Assembly: GCF_014692675.1 (NCBI RefSeq)
Contig: NZ_JABFCZ010000022.1
Location: forward strand, 1 to 64,000
DNA length: 64,000 bases
Direction of reading: 5' to 3'
DNA from: Roseibium aggregatum
GTDB taxonomy: Bacteria > Pseudomonadota > Alphaproteobacteria > Rhizobiales > Stappiaceae
Position numbers and translations under genes: made by a program
In this document: one piece after another, positions 52,282 to 61,655 of the stretch
How positions within the stretch are numbered: the stretch's first letter is position 1
Layout of the letters: every line of letters begins with the position of its first letter
Notes under the pieces: model-generated
What the model saw: only the letters and a program-made list of their open reading frames with translations
Told to the model about the DNA's origin: nothing
Databases searched by the model: none

Positions 52282-52313
52282 GGGCAATCGGGATCCAGAT
52301 CCGGTTGCCCTTT
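52282..52313 (+). terminator. Rho-independent terminator after the OmpA gene
   Basis: GGGCAA (52282-52287) and CGG pair with CCG and TTGCCC (52305-52310), followed by TTTC. It lies 43 bases after the OmpA stop. Confidence 0.65.
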
Positions 52314-52362
52314 CATGCCTCCCTCCTGACGGCGGGGCTCGGATTAGGTTGCGGCCCAGAAG

Positions 52363-53496
52363 ATGAAGAAGAAATCAGGTTCGAACAAATCCCCGTCCGG
52401 CACTTCCGGCTCCGACAGGCCGACCGGCGAAACGGACGGGAGCGTTAATCCGGCTTTGCCGGCAAATCCGGGAAGGCGTCTTACCCTCGGACATATTGCG
52501 GATCAGCTCGGAATTTCGACCGCGACGGTGTCGCTCGCCCTGCGCGACAGCCCGCTGGTCGCGGAAGAAACGCGCGCCAAGGTCAAGCGGACGGCCGAAG
52601 AGATCGGCTATATCTACAATCGCTCCGCGGCGTCGCTCCGGACTGCGCGCAGCCAGATCGTCGGCGTTGCCGTTCACGACATTCAAAACCCCTACTTCGC
52701 GGAAATCTTTTCCTCGCTCGAGGATGTGCTGGAAGAACAGGGGCAGATGATCTTCATCTGCAATCACCGGGATGACGTGAAGCGGCAGCGGGCTTTCGTC
52801 AACACGCTGCTTCAGCATCGGGCGGACGGGCTGATCATCTGCCCGTCGGTCGGCACTACGGCCGAGGAAATCAACCGTCTGGTCGACCAGGGAATTCCGG
52901 TCACCCTGGTGTGCCGGGAGGTGGCCGGTGCCTGGGCGCCGTGTGTTCGTGGCGACGATGTTGCCGGCGGATATGCAGCGACACGCCACCTGGTGGATCA
53001 GGGGCACAGGTCCATCGCCATGATCGGCGGCCGCCGGGCCAGCTCGACCGGCCGGGACCGGCATGCCGGTTGGAAAAAGGCGCTTGAGGAAAACAGGATC
53101 GATCCGTCGGCGCAGCTCGATCTGCCGGAGCTGATGACCCAGGCCGACGGCCGGGACGCCGTCGCCCGGGTTCTGGATGCGCCGCAACGGCCGACGGCGG
53201 TCATGTGCTTCAACGACCTGATAGCGTTCGGCATGATGCCCATGCTGCGCCGGGCCGGTGTGGAGCCCGGACGGGACATCGCCCTGACCGGCTATGACGA
53301 TATCGACGGGTCTGCAAATCTGTTGCCCGCCCTGACGACGGTGTGCAATCACGCAGACAAGATCGGGCGCCTGGCGGCCCTGACGCTGTTGCGCCAGATC
53401 GCGGGCGAGCGGGTGCCGAATACGCCCATCCTCATCGAGCCGGAGCTGCGGATCCGCGAGAGCTCGACGAGGTTCGCGGGAAAACCAGGCGGCTGA
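52363..53496 (+). CDS. LacI-family regulator
   Basis: 377 residues. A Ser/Gly/Pro-rich N-terminal extension of about 38 residues, then the HTH RLTLGHIADQLGISTATVSL ALRDSPLVAEETRAKV (about 39-75), hinge and periplasmic-binding-like domain (about 95-365). The ligand, probably a sugar or polyol, is unknown. No transporter or catabolic genes lie beside it in the window, so its target is elsewhere or itself. Confidence 0.88.
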   Translation: MKKKSGSNKSPSGTSGSDRPTGETDGSVNPALPANPGRRLTLGHIADQLGISTATVSLALRDSPLVAEETRAKVKRTAEEIGYIYNRSAASLRTARSQIVGVAVHDIQNPYFAEIFSSLEDVLEEQGQMIFICNHRDDVKRQRAFVNTLLQHRADGLIICPSVGTTAEEINRLVDQGIPVTLVCREVAGAWAPCVRGDDVAGGYAATRHLVDQGHRSIAMIGGRRASSTGRDRHAGWKKALEENRIDPSAQLDLPELMTQADGRDAVARVLDAPQRPTAVMCFNDLIAFGMMPMLRRAGVEPGRDIALTGYDDIDGSANLLPALTTVCNHADKIGRLAALTLLRQIAGERVPNTPILIEPELRIRESSTRFAGKPGG

Positions 53497-53530
53497 GGCG
53501 CAACCGATATTCCCGAAAAAGAAGTGCCTT

Positions 53531-56500
53531 TCAATCGGCCGTTTCGGGCGCGAAGTCTTCGGCCTTGAAGAACAGGCACCGATTTCGTCCGGCTTCCTTG
53601 GCCCTGTAAAGCGCCTGGTCGGCGTGTTGCATCAGGGTTGAGAATTCCACATCCGCTTTGGCAACGGTCGCAAGCCCCATGCTGCAGGTGATGTCCCAGG
53701 TAATCGGTTCCACTTGGCATTGTTCGACCACCTGCTGGCGAATGCGTTCGCAGACCATCAGCGCGTCGTCACCCTCCGTGCTGTCGAGAATAATGCAGAA
53801 TTCTTCGCCGCCGACCCGGCCGAAAACGTCCACGGCGCGAAGGGCATCGGAAATAATCCCGGCGAATTTCTTCAGAACGTCGTCGCCTGCGGAATGGCCG
53901 AAGGTATCGTTGATCGACTTGAAGTGATCGATGTCGATCATCACGGCGGTGAATTTCCGGCCGGTCCGGCGGAACCGGGCGATTTCCGTAGCCGCCCTTT
54001 CCATGAAGGCGCGCCGGTTCAGGACGCCGGTAAGATCATCGATGCTGGCGATCCGTTCCAGGCGGACCTGCGCTTCCATCAGGGCGATGTGGTCCTGCTC
54101 GCGGGCGATTTCGTTACCGATCCAGTCGGCGAATTGCCGGATAAGCTCCTGCTCTGTTTGCGAAAACGGACGTTCGCGCGGCTCGCTCGCCGTGAAGTTG
54201 ATCGTGCCGTATCTTTCGCCGTCTACGAGAAGGGGGGCGCCGATATAGGCCTCCAACCTGAATTTTTCGTAGCAGGGATGATGGGCGAGAGCCGAAGTTT
54301 TGGTGTGGGCGATGGCGACCGGTTTGTCCGCCTTGAGCGTGTGAGCGCAATAGGTTTCGCCGAGGTCGAACGAGGCGCCGACCTCGATCTCGCCATTCGG
54401 GGATTCCGCGTAGATGACCGAATAACGGTCTTCGATGATCCGGCTGATAATCCCGAACGGCAGTCCGAAATGCTCGCAGCCCAGTTTCAGGATCTGATTG
54501 ATCTTCTGATCGGTTGTCAGCTCCCGTGTAGACGTGATCGAGTAGAGTTTGGCGAGCGTGCGTTCCGTCTGTTTTCTTTCGGTGATGTCGGTCGAATAGA
54601 TGATGATGCCGACGTGTTCGCCCGACGCGTTCAGCTTGGGTGTGTATTCGATGCTGACTTCGCGCTCGATGCCGGTCGGATAGCGAATCCTGTCTTCGAA
54701 ATAGATGTGCTCGCCCTTCAGGGCGCGCTGGAAATACGGCTCCGACTTGTTCCTGCTTTCGGCGGCCAGCGTGTCTCGGACCTTAGTTCCAAGCAATTCC
54801 TCGCGGGGCTTGCCGATCCAGTCCGCAAACACCGTGTTGATGAAAACGCAGTTGCCTTCGAGATCCATTTCGATGATGGCGCAGGACAGGTTGTCCGTCA
54901 TGTCCGTCAGGTCGCGGTGTGCCTTTTCAGTCTGAGCCTGTGCGGTTTTCAGGTCGGTCACATCCGTGACGTAGAGGATGACCCCGATGCGATCGCCATT
55001 CGCATTCGATTTCGGTGTGTATTCGACGTGAATGTTGCGGTCGCCACGGTCCGGGAAACTGTAAACCGTTTCGAAGGCGGCGTTTTCTCCCTTGAGAGCC
55101 CTTTTATAATAGGGAAGGGCTTCCTTCAGGAACTCGGGATTGAGGACCTGGACCATGGAGGAGCCGACCTGGTCCTTGCCTCCCAGCCACCGGTTGTTGG
55201 TCTCATTGCTGAAAACGCAAATGCCGTTGAGGTCTATTTCCGCGATGGCGCATGACAGGTTGTCTGCAAGATCGGACAGGTCCCGGTGTGCCTGTTCGGT
55301 CTGTGCCTGGGCCGTCATCAGGTCGGAAATATCGTTGACGTAAACAATGACGCCGACCTGATTGCCTGCGGCATCTCTCTTCGGGGTAAATTCGACCTGT
55401 ACGTTTCTGGTTATGCCATCTGGATAGGCGTAAGTTGTTTCGAATGTCGCAGGTTCTCCATTGAATGCGCGCTGAAGGTATCGTTCCGATTGCTTCATGT
55501 AGTCCGAGTCGAGCTTGGTCCGGGCCGGAATCCCCAGAAGACTCTCCTTGCCGCAATCATGCCACTGCGCCATTGTCTCGTTGACGAAGACGCAATTGGC
55601 GTCGAGATCGTATTCCAGGATGGCGCAGGACAGATTGTTCGTCAGATCGGAGAGATCGCGATGGGCCTTTTCCGCCTGCGCCTGGGCCTGCTTGATGTCC
55701 GTGATATCGGTCGCCAGGACGACGAGGCTGGAGAATTCGCCTGCGGCGTTTTTCTTCGGGATGTAATCGATCCAGACATCGCGCGCCTGGCCGTCGATGA
55801 AGTCGTTTCGTGTTTCGAACGAGATTTTTTCGCCCGCAAGCGCCCGCTTGAACAAGGGATCCGATTTTGTGCGGTTTTTGGCCGGCAATCGTTCGCGCAA
55901 TTGGGTCCCGAGCAGTTCCTCTTTTCTTCCGCCGAACCACGTTGCGCTGGTTTCGTTGAGGAATATGCAATTTCCGTCAAGATCGTATTCGGTGATCGAG
56001 CAAGAGAGGTTGTCCGCCAGATTCGAAAGATTGTGCAGGGCATTTTCGGCCAGGGACTGCGCTGCTTTCAGATCGGTAATGTCGGTCCGGATGCCGGCCC
56101 GGCCTCCCGAAAGGGTCAGGCGTTCGGCGATCTGAAGCCAGGAACCGTCTCCCAACGCCTGTTCAATGACTTCGCCGTCCGCGGCCAAATGCCGGTCCAT
56201 CCGGATTTGAAGCCATTCCTCGCGGCTCAGGTTGCCGAGGTCATATTCGTTTCGGTCCAGACCGTATTCGAGAATTTCCCTGAAAGTGGCGCCCGGAACC
56301 ATCGCCGGTGCGCTGTGCGCATAGATCTCCCGGTATTTTTCGTTGCAGATGACAAGCCGGTCGTCCTTGTCGTAGACGGCAAAACCGTCGGAAATCGTCT
56401 CCAGAGCATCCTCAAGGGTGGCGACGGCGTCGTTCAGCATAGCCTCGAGCGCCAGGCGATCGGTGATGTCGCGGGCGATAAACAGAAAGCCGACGGGATC

Positions 56501-56869
56501 CGAGGCTCCGTCATAGAGGGCGGCGCTCACGACTTCCGCGGTGAAGATGCAGCCATTTTTCCGGCGAAGCCGGACCGTGAAACGGTTGTCGGTCGAAAGC
56601 GAATCGACGTCGTCATAGATCTTTCGGTTGGCGGTGAATTCCTTCGGATTTGCGTAGAGATTGACGCTTGTCGCGCCGATCAACTCCTCTCTGGAATATC
56701 CGAAAACCTCTTCGGCTGCGCGATTGACGAACAGGATGCGCCGGTCCGGTCGTGTAACGACGACACACTCATCCAGGGGTCCGAAGGATTTCTCCAGGTC
56801 CATGTTCAAAACGTCGGTTAATGTGTGCTCGTTCATTTGCTGCCGCCGCTTTTTTCGTAACGCCAGCAT
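53531..56869 (-). CDS. Multi-PAS/GAF diguanylate cyclase
   Basis: 1112 residues from the ATG at 56869, which has AAGGA upstream; an ATG at 56836 is an alternative. Order: PAS (25-140), PAS_7-like (150-270), four tandem PAS copies of about 124 residues (about 280-770; NLSC at 287, 412, 537 and 660), GAF (785-925), GGDEF (940-1105). The active site reads GGEEF, preceded by the inhibitory-site pattern RAVD five residues earlier. It makes cyclic di-GMP in response to signals at the PAS and GAF domains. No signal peptide or membrane helix is seen, so it is cytosolic. Confidence 0.88.
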   Translation of the reverse strand: MLALRKKRRQQMNEHTLTDVLNMDLEKSFGPLDECVVVTRPDRRILFVNRAAEEVFGYSREELIGATSVNLYANPKEFTANRKIYDDVDSLSTDNRFTVRLRRKNGCIFTAEVVSAALYDGASDPVGFLFIARDITDRLALEAMLNDAVATLEDALETISDGFAVYDKDDRLVICNEKYREIYAHSAPAMVPGATFREILEYGLDRNEYDLGNLSREEWLQIRMDRHLAADGEVIEQALGDGSWLQIAERLTLSGGRAGIRTDITDLKAAQSLAENALHNLSNLADNLSCSITEYDLDGNCIFLNETSATWFGGRKEELLGTQLRERLPAKNRTKSDPLFKRALAGEKISFETRNDFIDGQARDVWIDYIPKKNAAGEFSSLVVLATDITDIKQAQAQAEKAHRDLSDLTNNLSCAILEYDLDANCVFVNETMAQWHDCGKESLLGIPARTKLDSDYMKQSERYLQRAFNGEPATFETTYAYPDGITRNVQVEFTPKRDAAGNQVGVIVYVNDISDLMTAQAQTEQAHRDLSDLADNLSCAIAEIDLNGICVFSNETNNRWLGGKDQVGSSMVQVLNPEFLKEALPYYKRALKGENAAFETVYSFPDRGDRNIHVEYTPKSNANGDRIGVILYVTDVTDLKTAQAQTEKAHRDLTDMTDNLSCAIIEMDLEGNCVFINTVFADWIGKPREELLGTKVRDTLAAESRNKSEPYFQRALKGEHIYFEDRIRYPTGIEREVSIEYTPKLNASGEHVGIIIYSTDITERKQTERTLAKLYSITSTRELTTDQKINQILKLGCEHFGLPFGIISRIIEDRYSVIYAESPNGEIEVGASFDLGETYCAHTLKADKPVAIAHTKTSALAHHPCYEKFRLEAYIGAPLLVDGERYGTINFTASEPRERPFSQTEQELIRQFADWIGNEIAREQDHIALMEAQVRLERIASIDDLTGVLNRRAFMERAATEIARFRRTGRKFTAVMIDIDHFKSINDTFGHSAGDDVLKKFAGIISDALRAVDVFGRVGGEEFCIILDSTEGDDALMVCERIRQQVVEQCQVEPITWDITCSMGLATVAKADVEFSTLMQHADQALYRAKEAGRNRCLFFKAEDFAPETAD

Positions 56870-56957
56870 GCGTCAAATCCTTAAATAAGATTATAATTCT
56901 ATTAAGTAATACCCCTAAAATTGTTGCCTTTTTCGGGAGAATATTGCCATTAGGTTG

Positions 56958-56974
56958 TTCTAAGTATTTTTTAC
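56958..56974. promoter_or_regulatory. Conserved 17-mer upstream of the large cyclase gene
   Basis: TTCTAAGTATTTTTTAC, 89 bases upstream of the start at 56869. It matches 16 of 17 bases of the sequence at 58732-58748, upstream of the paralogous cyclase. In the direction of the genes it reads GTAAAAAATACTTAGAA. Confidence 0.45.
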
Positions 56975-57139
56975 GATAGGGAAAATTCAAACTTTCCTAA
57001 CGGCAAGTCGTGATTTCCCGAGTATCGTTTAAAATAGCTTGTCAATATTACTGTGCACGTCGGGATATGCTGGCAATATGCTCTAAACGGGTGCGCGCCT
57101 TTCGGGGAACGGCAGATGCCGACAAGCGGACATCCCGTC

Positions 57140-58612
57140 CTAACCGGCGGCCATGCGCAAGCGGACTTCAGGTCTGTAGGCCAGACAGCGACTGCGACCG
57201 GCTTTCCGGGCCCGATAAAGCGCCTGGTCGGCCCGTTGAAGCAGTTCGGAGAACCGGCTGTCCTCAGCTGTAACGGTTGCAAGGCCCATGCTGCAGGTGA
57301 TGTCCCCCGTGACGGGCTCCACCTTGAACTGTCTGATCACGTTTTTCTGGATGTGATTGCAGGTCATCAGGGCATCGTGTTCTTCGGTATCGTCCAGAAT
57401 GGCGCAGAATTCCTCGCCGCCAATGCGGCCGAAGACGTCCACGGGCCGCAGGCTTTCGGAAAACAATTCGGCGATCCCCTTCAGGACCTCGTCGCCGACC
57501 GAATGGCCGTAGGTGTCGTTGATCGACTTGAAGTCGTCGACGTCGATCGTCACGGCGGTGAATTTCCGGCCTGTCTGATGAAACCGGGCAAGTTCCGTCT
57601 CGGCGCGTTCCAGAAAGGCGCGCCGGTTCAAAACGCCGGTAAGGTCATCATTGCTGGCAACCTGTTCCAGCCGGATCCTGGCTTCCATGAGCGCATCATG
57701 ATCCTGCTGCCGAGCAATTTCGTTGCCGATCGAGTCCGCGAACTGGCGGATCAGTTCCCTCCCGGTCTTCGAAAACGGACGCTCCCTCGGTTCGGGCGCC
57801 GTGAAATTGATGGTGCCGTAGGTGTCGCCGTCCACGAAAACCGGGGCGCCGATATAGGCCTCCAATGCAAATTTTTCATAGCAGGGAAAGCCGGCGAATT
57901 CGGACATGCTCGCATGGTCGATGGCGAGCGGGGCATTTTCGTCGAGGGTGCGGCTGCAATAGGTTGCGCCGAGGGCGAACGAGGCGCCGGCCATGATTTC
58001 GCCGTTCGGGCTTTCGGCGTGGGTGACCGTATAATGGTCTTCGATGATCCGGCTGATAACCCCGAACGGCAGCTCGAAATGATCGCAGCCGAGTTTCAGG
58101 ATCTGCTCGATCTTCTGATCCGTCGTCAGCTCCCGTGTCGACGTAATCGCATAAAGGTCCGCGAGCGTGCGCTCCGTCCGGTTCCTCTCGGTGATGTCGG
58201 TGGAGTAGATGATGACGCCGGTCTGGTCTCCCGAGGCATTCAGTTTGGGTGAGTATTCGATGCGGACCTCGCGGGTGATGCCGGTTGGATAACGCTTTTT
58301 GGTCTCGAAGCAGACATGCTCGCCTTTCAAGGCGCGCTGATAATACGGCTCGGATCTGTTCCTGCTGTCCGACGGCAAAGCGTCTCTGATCCTGGTGCCG
58401 AGCAGGTCTTCGCGCGGTTTGCCGAACCAGCTCGCAAACAGGTCATTGATGAAGACGCAACGCCCTTTGCTGTCCAGCTCGACAATGGCCCCCAACAGGC
58501 CGTCGTCGGATTCCGCAAAACGGACTGGCGCCTTTTCAGCCGAAGGAGTGGCGGACTCGACGAATTTTTCCGCGTCCGGGTTCAGAGTGTTTGTCAGTCT
58601 GGTCTGGGTCAT
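57140..58612 (-). CDS. PAS/GAF diguanylate cyclase, paralogue of the upstream-region neighbour
   Basis: 490 residues: one PAS (about 38-150), GAF (165-300), GGDEF (320-480), with active site GGEEF and inhibitory-site pattern RPVD. It is collinear with the last 480 residues of the 1112-residue protein, with shared runs such as LYAITSTRELTTDQKIEQIL, so one arose from the other by tandem duplication. The PAS lacks the NLSC cysteine (LLGAI) but keeps the second (RCVF). The two genes are 270 bases apart. Confidence 0.88.
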   Translation of the reverse strand: MTQTRLTNTLNPDAEKFVESATPSAEKAPVRFAESDDGLLGAIVELDSKGRCVFINDLFASWFGKPREDLLGTRIRDALPSDSRNRSEPYYQRALKGEHVCFETKKRYPTGITREVRIEYSPKLNASGDQTGVIIYSTDITERNRTERTLADLYAITSTRELTTDQKIEQILKLGCDHFELPFGVISRIIEDHYTVTHAESPNGEIMAGASFALGATYCSRTLDENAPLAIDHASMSEFAGFPCYEKFALEAYIGAPVFVDGDTYGTINFTAPEPRERPFSKTGRELIRQFADSIGNEIARQQDHDALMEARIRLEQVASNDDLTGVLNRRAFLERAETELARFHQTGRKFTAVTIDVDDFKSINDTYGHSVGDEVLKGIAELFSESLRPVDVFGRIGGEEFCAILDDTEEHDALMTCNHIQKNVIRQFKVEPVTGDITCSMGLATVTAEDSRFSELLQRADQALYRARKAGRSRCLAYRPEVRLRMAAG

Positions 58613-58731
58613 CGGTCGTCACCATTCTTGGTTGCAATGATAACATACGTAACTTCCCTAGCGTAATATATAATAATTGTGAGAAAAATTTGGTTATTCG
58701 AGATTATTGATAATATTTTATTCTTGTAGTA

Positions 58732-58748
58732 TTCTACGTATTTTTTAC
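58732..58748. promoter_or_regulatory. Conserved 17-mer upstream of the small cyclase gene
   Basis: TTCTACGTATTTTTTAC, 120 bases upstream of the start at 58612, in a markedly AT-rich stretch (58640-58820) unlike the rest of the window. It is the counterpart of 56958-56974. Confidence 0.45.
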
Positions 58749-58814
58749 ATTGAAGCGTATTACGTGATTTTAGAATAGATAATACTTTAATTAAATTTGT
58801 AATTATATTCGATC

Positions 58815-58946
58815 AGAATGACTCTGATGATCCTGCCTTGGACACTAATTCTCCGGGCAGGATCCTTCGAACCCACGCTCACAAGTCAGTCTGTCGAAAT
58901 CGGAATGCGGGGTGCGGAAAACGGGTTCCCCGACACCCCTGTTTTT
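58815..58946 (+). ncRNA. Small RNA candidate in the cyclase-lyase gap
   Basis: The 360-bp gap 58613-58972 has no gene. Its right half has RNA signals on the plus strand: a 9-bp perfect hairpin (GATCCTGCC 58829-58837 with GGCAGGATC 58856-58864) and, at 58909-58946, a terminator. The AT-rich stretch before it could hold a promoter (TATATT near 58805). No coding frame is present and no plus-strand gene lies upstream for 5 kb, so the terminator needs another explanation. 5' end approximate; family not recognised. Confidence 0.33.
58909..58946 (+). terminator. Rho-independent terminator of the small RNA candidate
   Basis: GGGGTG (58909-58914) and CGG pair with CCG and CACCCC (58934-58939), one A bulged, followed by TGTTTTT. 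The T tract is only on the plus strand, so it serves rightward transcription. Confidence 0.55.
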
Positions 58947-58972
58947 CCCGGTGCGTGGCAGAGACAGTCAGA

Positions 58973-59845
58973 TCATGTCTCGCGGGCGGAAGACCGGTAT
59001 TTCTCCGAAACCTCGTAATAGTCGTTGAAACCGATCTTCTGCCTGAGCGTCTTGAAATCCATCAGGTGCGGGGTGCGGTCGCCGTCCTGTTTCATCACGG
59101 CGAGCGTGTCGGTCATGGCCTTCATTGCGGCTGCCATCAGCGTCAGCGGATAGGCGGCGATGGCGTAACCCAGATCGCGCAATTCAGCATGCGACAGGTC
59201 CGGCGTTTCGCCGCCTTCGACGATATTCGCCATCTTCGGGCCGGGAAGTTCGGCGCAGACGGTGCGCATTTCCTCCACCGTCTTCGGCGCTTCGACGAAC
59301 AGGATATCCGCCCCCAGTTCGGCGAATTTCGCCGCCCGTTCGATCGCCTCGCCCAGGCCGTGGTCATGGCGGGCGTCGGTGCGCGCCAGGATCAGGATGT
59401 CGGCGCCGTCTTCGCGGGCGTCATTGGCGGCGCGGATCCGGTCGAAGGCTTCCTCGCGGGAGACGACGGCCTTGCCCGGGGTGTGGCCGCAGCGTTTGGG
59501 CGCAAGCTGGTCCTCGATCATGACGGCGGCAGCCCCGGCCTTGGCAAAGCCCGCGACCGTGCGCCGGACATTCATGGCATTGCCGTAGCCGGTGTCGCCG
59601 TCGGCAAGCAGCGGGATCGACGTGGCGTCGGTGATGTTGCGCACCTGATCGAGAACTTCTCCGTAGGACATCAGGCCGAGGTCCGGTGCGCCGATGCGCG
59701 AGGCGGATGCTGCGAAGCCGGACATGAAGGTCAGGTCGAATCCGCCTTGTTCGATCAGTTTGGCGGACAGGGCGTCGAAGCAGCAGGGCATGACGTGCAG
59801 TTTGTCTTGCGCGAGAAGCGCGCGCAGCTTTGCAGCCTGGGACAT
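58973..59845 (-). CDS. Isocitrate lyase/PEP mutase superfamily enzyme
   Basis: 290 residues from the ATG at 59845. It shows the superfamily signature PKRCGHTPGKAVVSREE with the catalytic Cys, metal-site DGDTGYGNAMNVRRTV and ILARTDARHDHGLGEAIERA. Relatives cleave methylisocitrate or dimethylmalate, or decarboxylate oxaloacetate. It is the last gene after TRAP transporter genes dctPQM, 11 bases after dctM, so it probably cleaves the imported hydroxy or dicarboxylic acid. Exact substrate unknown. Confidence 0.85.
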   Translation of the reverse strand: MSQAAKLRALLAQDKLHVMPCCFDALSAKLIEQGGFDLTFMSGFAASASRIGAPDLGLMSYGEVLDQVRNITDATSIPLLADGDTGYGNAMNVRRTVAGFAKAGAAAVMIEDQLAPKRCGHTPGKAVVSREEAFDRIRAANDAREDGADILILARTDARHDHGLGEAIERAAKFAELGADILFVEAPKTVEEMRTVCAELPGPKMANIVEGGETPDLSHAELRDLGYAIAAYPLTLMAAAMKAMTDTLAVMKQDGDRTPHLMDFKTLRQKIGFNDYYEVSEKYRSSARET

Positions 59846-59856
59846 GAAGAGTGACC

Positions 59857-61131
59857 TTAGAGTTTGAACGGTATGTAAAGCGCGAGATCCGGCCAGATAT
59901 AAAGCAGGAACACGCTGACCAGCATCAGCAGCAGGAACGGCAGGACGCCGCGCGACACGTCGCCGAGGCTTGCGCGCGCCACCGACTGGATCACGTAGAG
60001 ATTGAGCCCGACCGGAGGCGTGATCAGGGCGCATTCCACGAGGATGACCATATAGACGCCGAACCAGATCGGGTCCAGACCCATGGCCTGGGCCGCGGGC
60101 AGGAGCACCGGCGTCATGATCAGGACCATGGACAGCGCCTCGAACACCAGTCCCATGCACAGAAGCACGATCGACACGACGATGAGGAAGGCGAAAGGCG
60201 TGTGGATCGTCTGGTCGATGAAGACGGAAATGTCCTGGGGGATCCGGTAAAGGGTGATCGCCTTGCCGAAGACCTTGGCGCCGGCGATAATCAGCAGGAT
60301 CGCGACCGTCGTCGCCATGGCTTCGAACGCCGCGTCCTTGAAGCCCTTCCAGGTCAGGGTGCGCAGGATGACGGCGGTAATCACAAGCGCGGCAGCGAAA
60401 CCGACGGCGGCGGCCTCCGTCGGCGTGGCAGCACCCGTGTAGATCGCGCCGATGACGATTGCGGCCAGAAGGATGCTTGGCGCCGCCCGAAGGCTGGCAT
60501 CCTTGCGCTCGCGCCAGCTGGCCGCCGGTTCGGGCTTGTAGCCTCCGAACCAGCGCGCATAGACCATCGAAAAGGCGATGAAGAAGATGACGAGCAGAAT
60601 GCCCGGGCCGATGCCGGCGAGAAACAGGGCGATGACCGATTGCTCGGTGACGAAGCCGTAGACGATCATCGGGATCGAGGGCGGGATCAGGATGCCGAGC
60701 GTTCCGCCGGCCGCCAGCAGGCCGTAGACGAAGCGCCGCTCGTAGCCGCGCTGGATCATTTCGGGGATGGCGACGGTGCCGATGGTGGCCGCCGTTGCCA
60801 CCGACGAGCCGGAAATGGCGGCGAAGATGGCGCAGGACAGGATCGTCGCGACGGCAAGCCCGCCGGGCCAATGGCCGACCCAGGCGTGGACGGCGGCGAA
60901 CAGGTCCTTGCCGACGCCACCCTTCAAAAGCACGTTCGACATCAGCAGAAACAGCGGCACCGCCAGCAGGATGAAGCCGTCAAGGGTCGACAGGATCGCC
61001 TGGGGCGCCATGAGCGGCGAAAACCCGCCGGCAATCAAAAGGGCCAGGCCGAGACCGCCGAGCGCAAAGGCAACGGGCACGCGCAGGAGCAGCAGGGCGA
61101 ACAGCGCGACCAGGATCATGAGCGTGCTCAT
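59857..61131 (-). CDS. dctM: TRAP transporter large permease DctM
   Basis: 424 residues with about 12 helices. Signatures: AVPLFLLMSNVLLKGGVGKD LFAA and AISGSSVATAATIGTVAIPE MIQRGYERRFVYGLLAAGGT LGILIPPS. It is the ion-coupled membrane subunit. Its start overlaps the dctQ stop (ATGA). Confidence 0.92.
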   Translation of the reverse strand: MSTLMILVALFALLLLRVPVAFALGGLGLALLIAGGFSPLMAPQAILSTLDGFILLAVPLFLLMSNVLLKGGVGKDLFAAVHAWVGHWPGGLAVATILSCAIFAAISGSSVATAATIGTVAIPEMIQRGYERRFVYGLLAAGGTLGILIPPSIPMIVYGFVTEQSVIALFLAGIGPGILLVIFFIAFSMVYARWFGGYKPEPAASWRERKDASLRAAPSILLAAIVIGAIYTGAATPTEAAAVGFAAALVITAVILRTLTWKGFKDAAFEAMATTVAILLIIAGAKVFGKAITLYRIPQDISVFIDQTIHTPFAFLIVVSIVLLCMGLVFEALSMVLIMTPVLLPAAQAMGLDPIWFGVYMVILVECALITPPVGLNLYVIQSVARASLGDVSRGVLPFLLLMLVSVFLLYIWPDLALYIPFKL

Positions 61132-61631
61132 TCAAAGCCTCCGTGCGGGGCATCGGCGTCGCGTTCGCCGGTGAGGGAACGCCAGGCTTCCAGCAGCGCC
61201 TGCAGGAACAAAAGCGCAAAGCCGGCCGGCACGGCCAGTTCGGTGACCCAGGTCGGCAGGTCGAGCATGGACCCGGTCGTGCGTCCGCGCTCGAAGGAAT
61301 CGAAAAAGATATCCCATCCCTTCCAGGTGACCAGCGCACTGAAGGCGGCAATGCAGAGCATGGCGAACGCTTCGGTGAACCGGCGCTGTTCGGGCGAGAG
61401 CAGGTCGACGAGTGCATCGACCGCAATGTGGCGCCGGGCCCCGAGCAGCCAGGCCATGGCCAGCAGCGAGCCCCAGATCAGGGCGAGCTGGGACAGTTCC
61501 GCCGCCCAGATCGTCGGCGCGGAGAAGAAATAGCGGGCGACGACCTCATAGGTCAGCATGAAGCCGGCCATCACGAAGAGGGCCGCGGCAACCCACGCAA
61601 GCGCTTTGGTCAGAAATTGGAAATAGGCCAT
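61128..61631 (-). CDS. dctQ: TRAP transporter small permease DctQ
   Basis: 167 residues from the ATG at 61631, four helices: LTKALAWVAAALFVMAGFML TYEVVARYFF is the usual first part, with ELSQLALIWGSLLAMAWLLG in the middle. It supports DctM in the complex. A strong hairpin lies between dctP and this gene. Confidence 0.88.
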   Translation of the reverse strand: MAYFQFLTKALAWVAAALFVMAGFMLTYEVVARYFFSAPTIWAAELSQLALIWGSLLAMAWLLGARRHIAVDALVDLLSPEQRRFTEAFAMLCIAAFSALVTWKGWDIFFDSFERGRTTGSMLDLPTWVTELAVPAGFALLFLQALLEAWRSLTGERDADAPHGGFE

Positions 61632-61655
61632 GGACGGTCGGTCGCAGACGGGAAA

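Noticed and set aside
53714-56821. Long open frames antisense to the large cyclase (for example 53714-55255, 55286-56821)
   Set aside because: They mirror the PAS repeats, have no family features and lack ribosome sites.
58861-58890. tRNA-like piece (TTCGAACCCAC) in the gap before the lyase gene
   Set aside because: No acceptor stem, anticodon arm or D arm can be built around it; the terminator downstream does not follow tRNA spacing.
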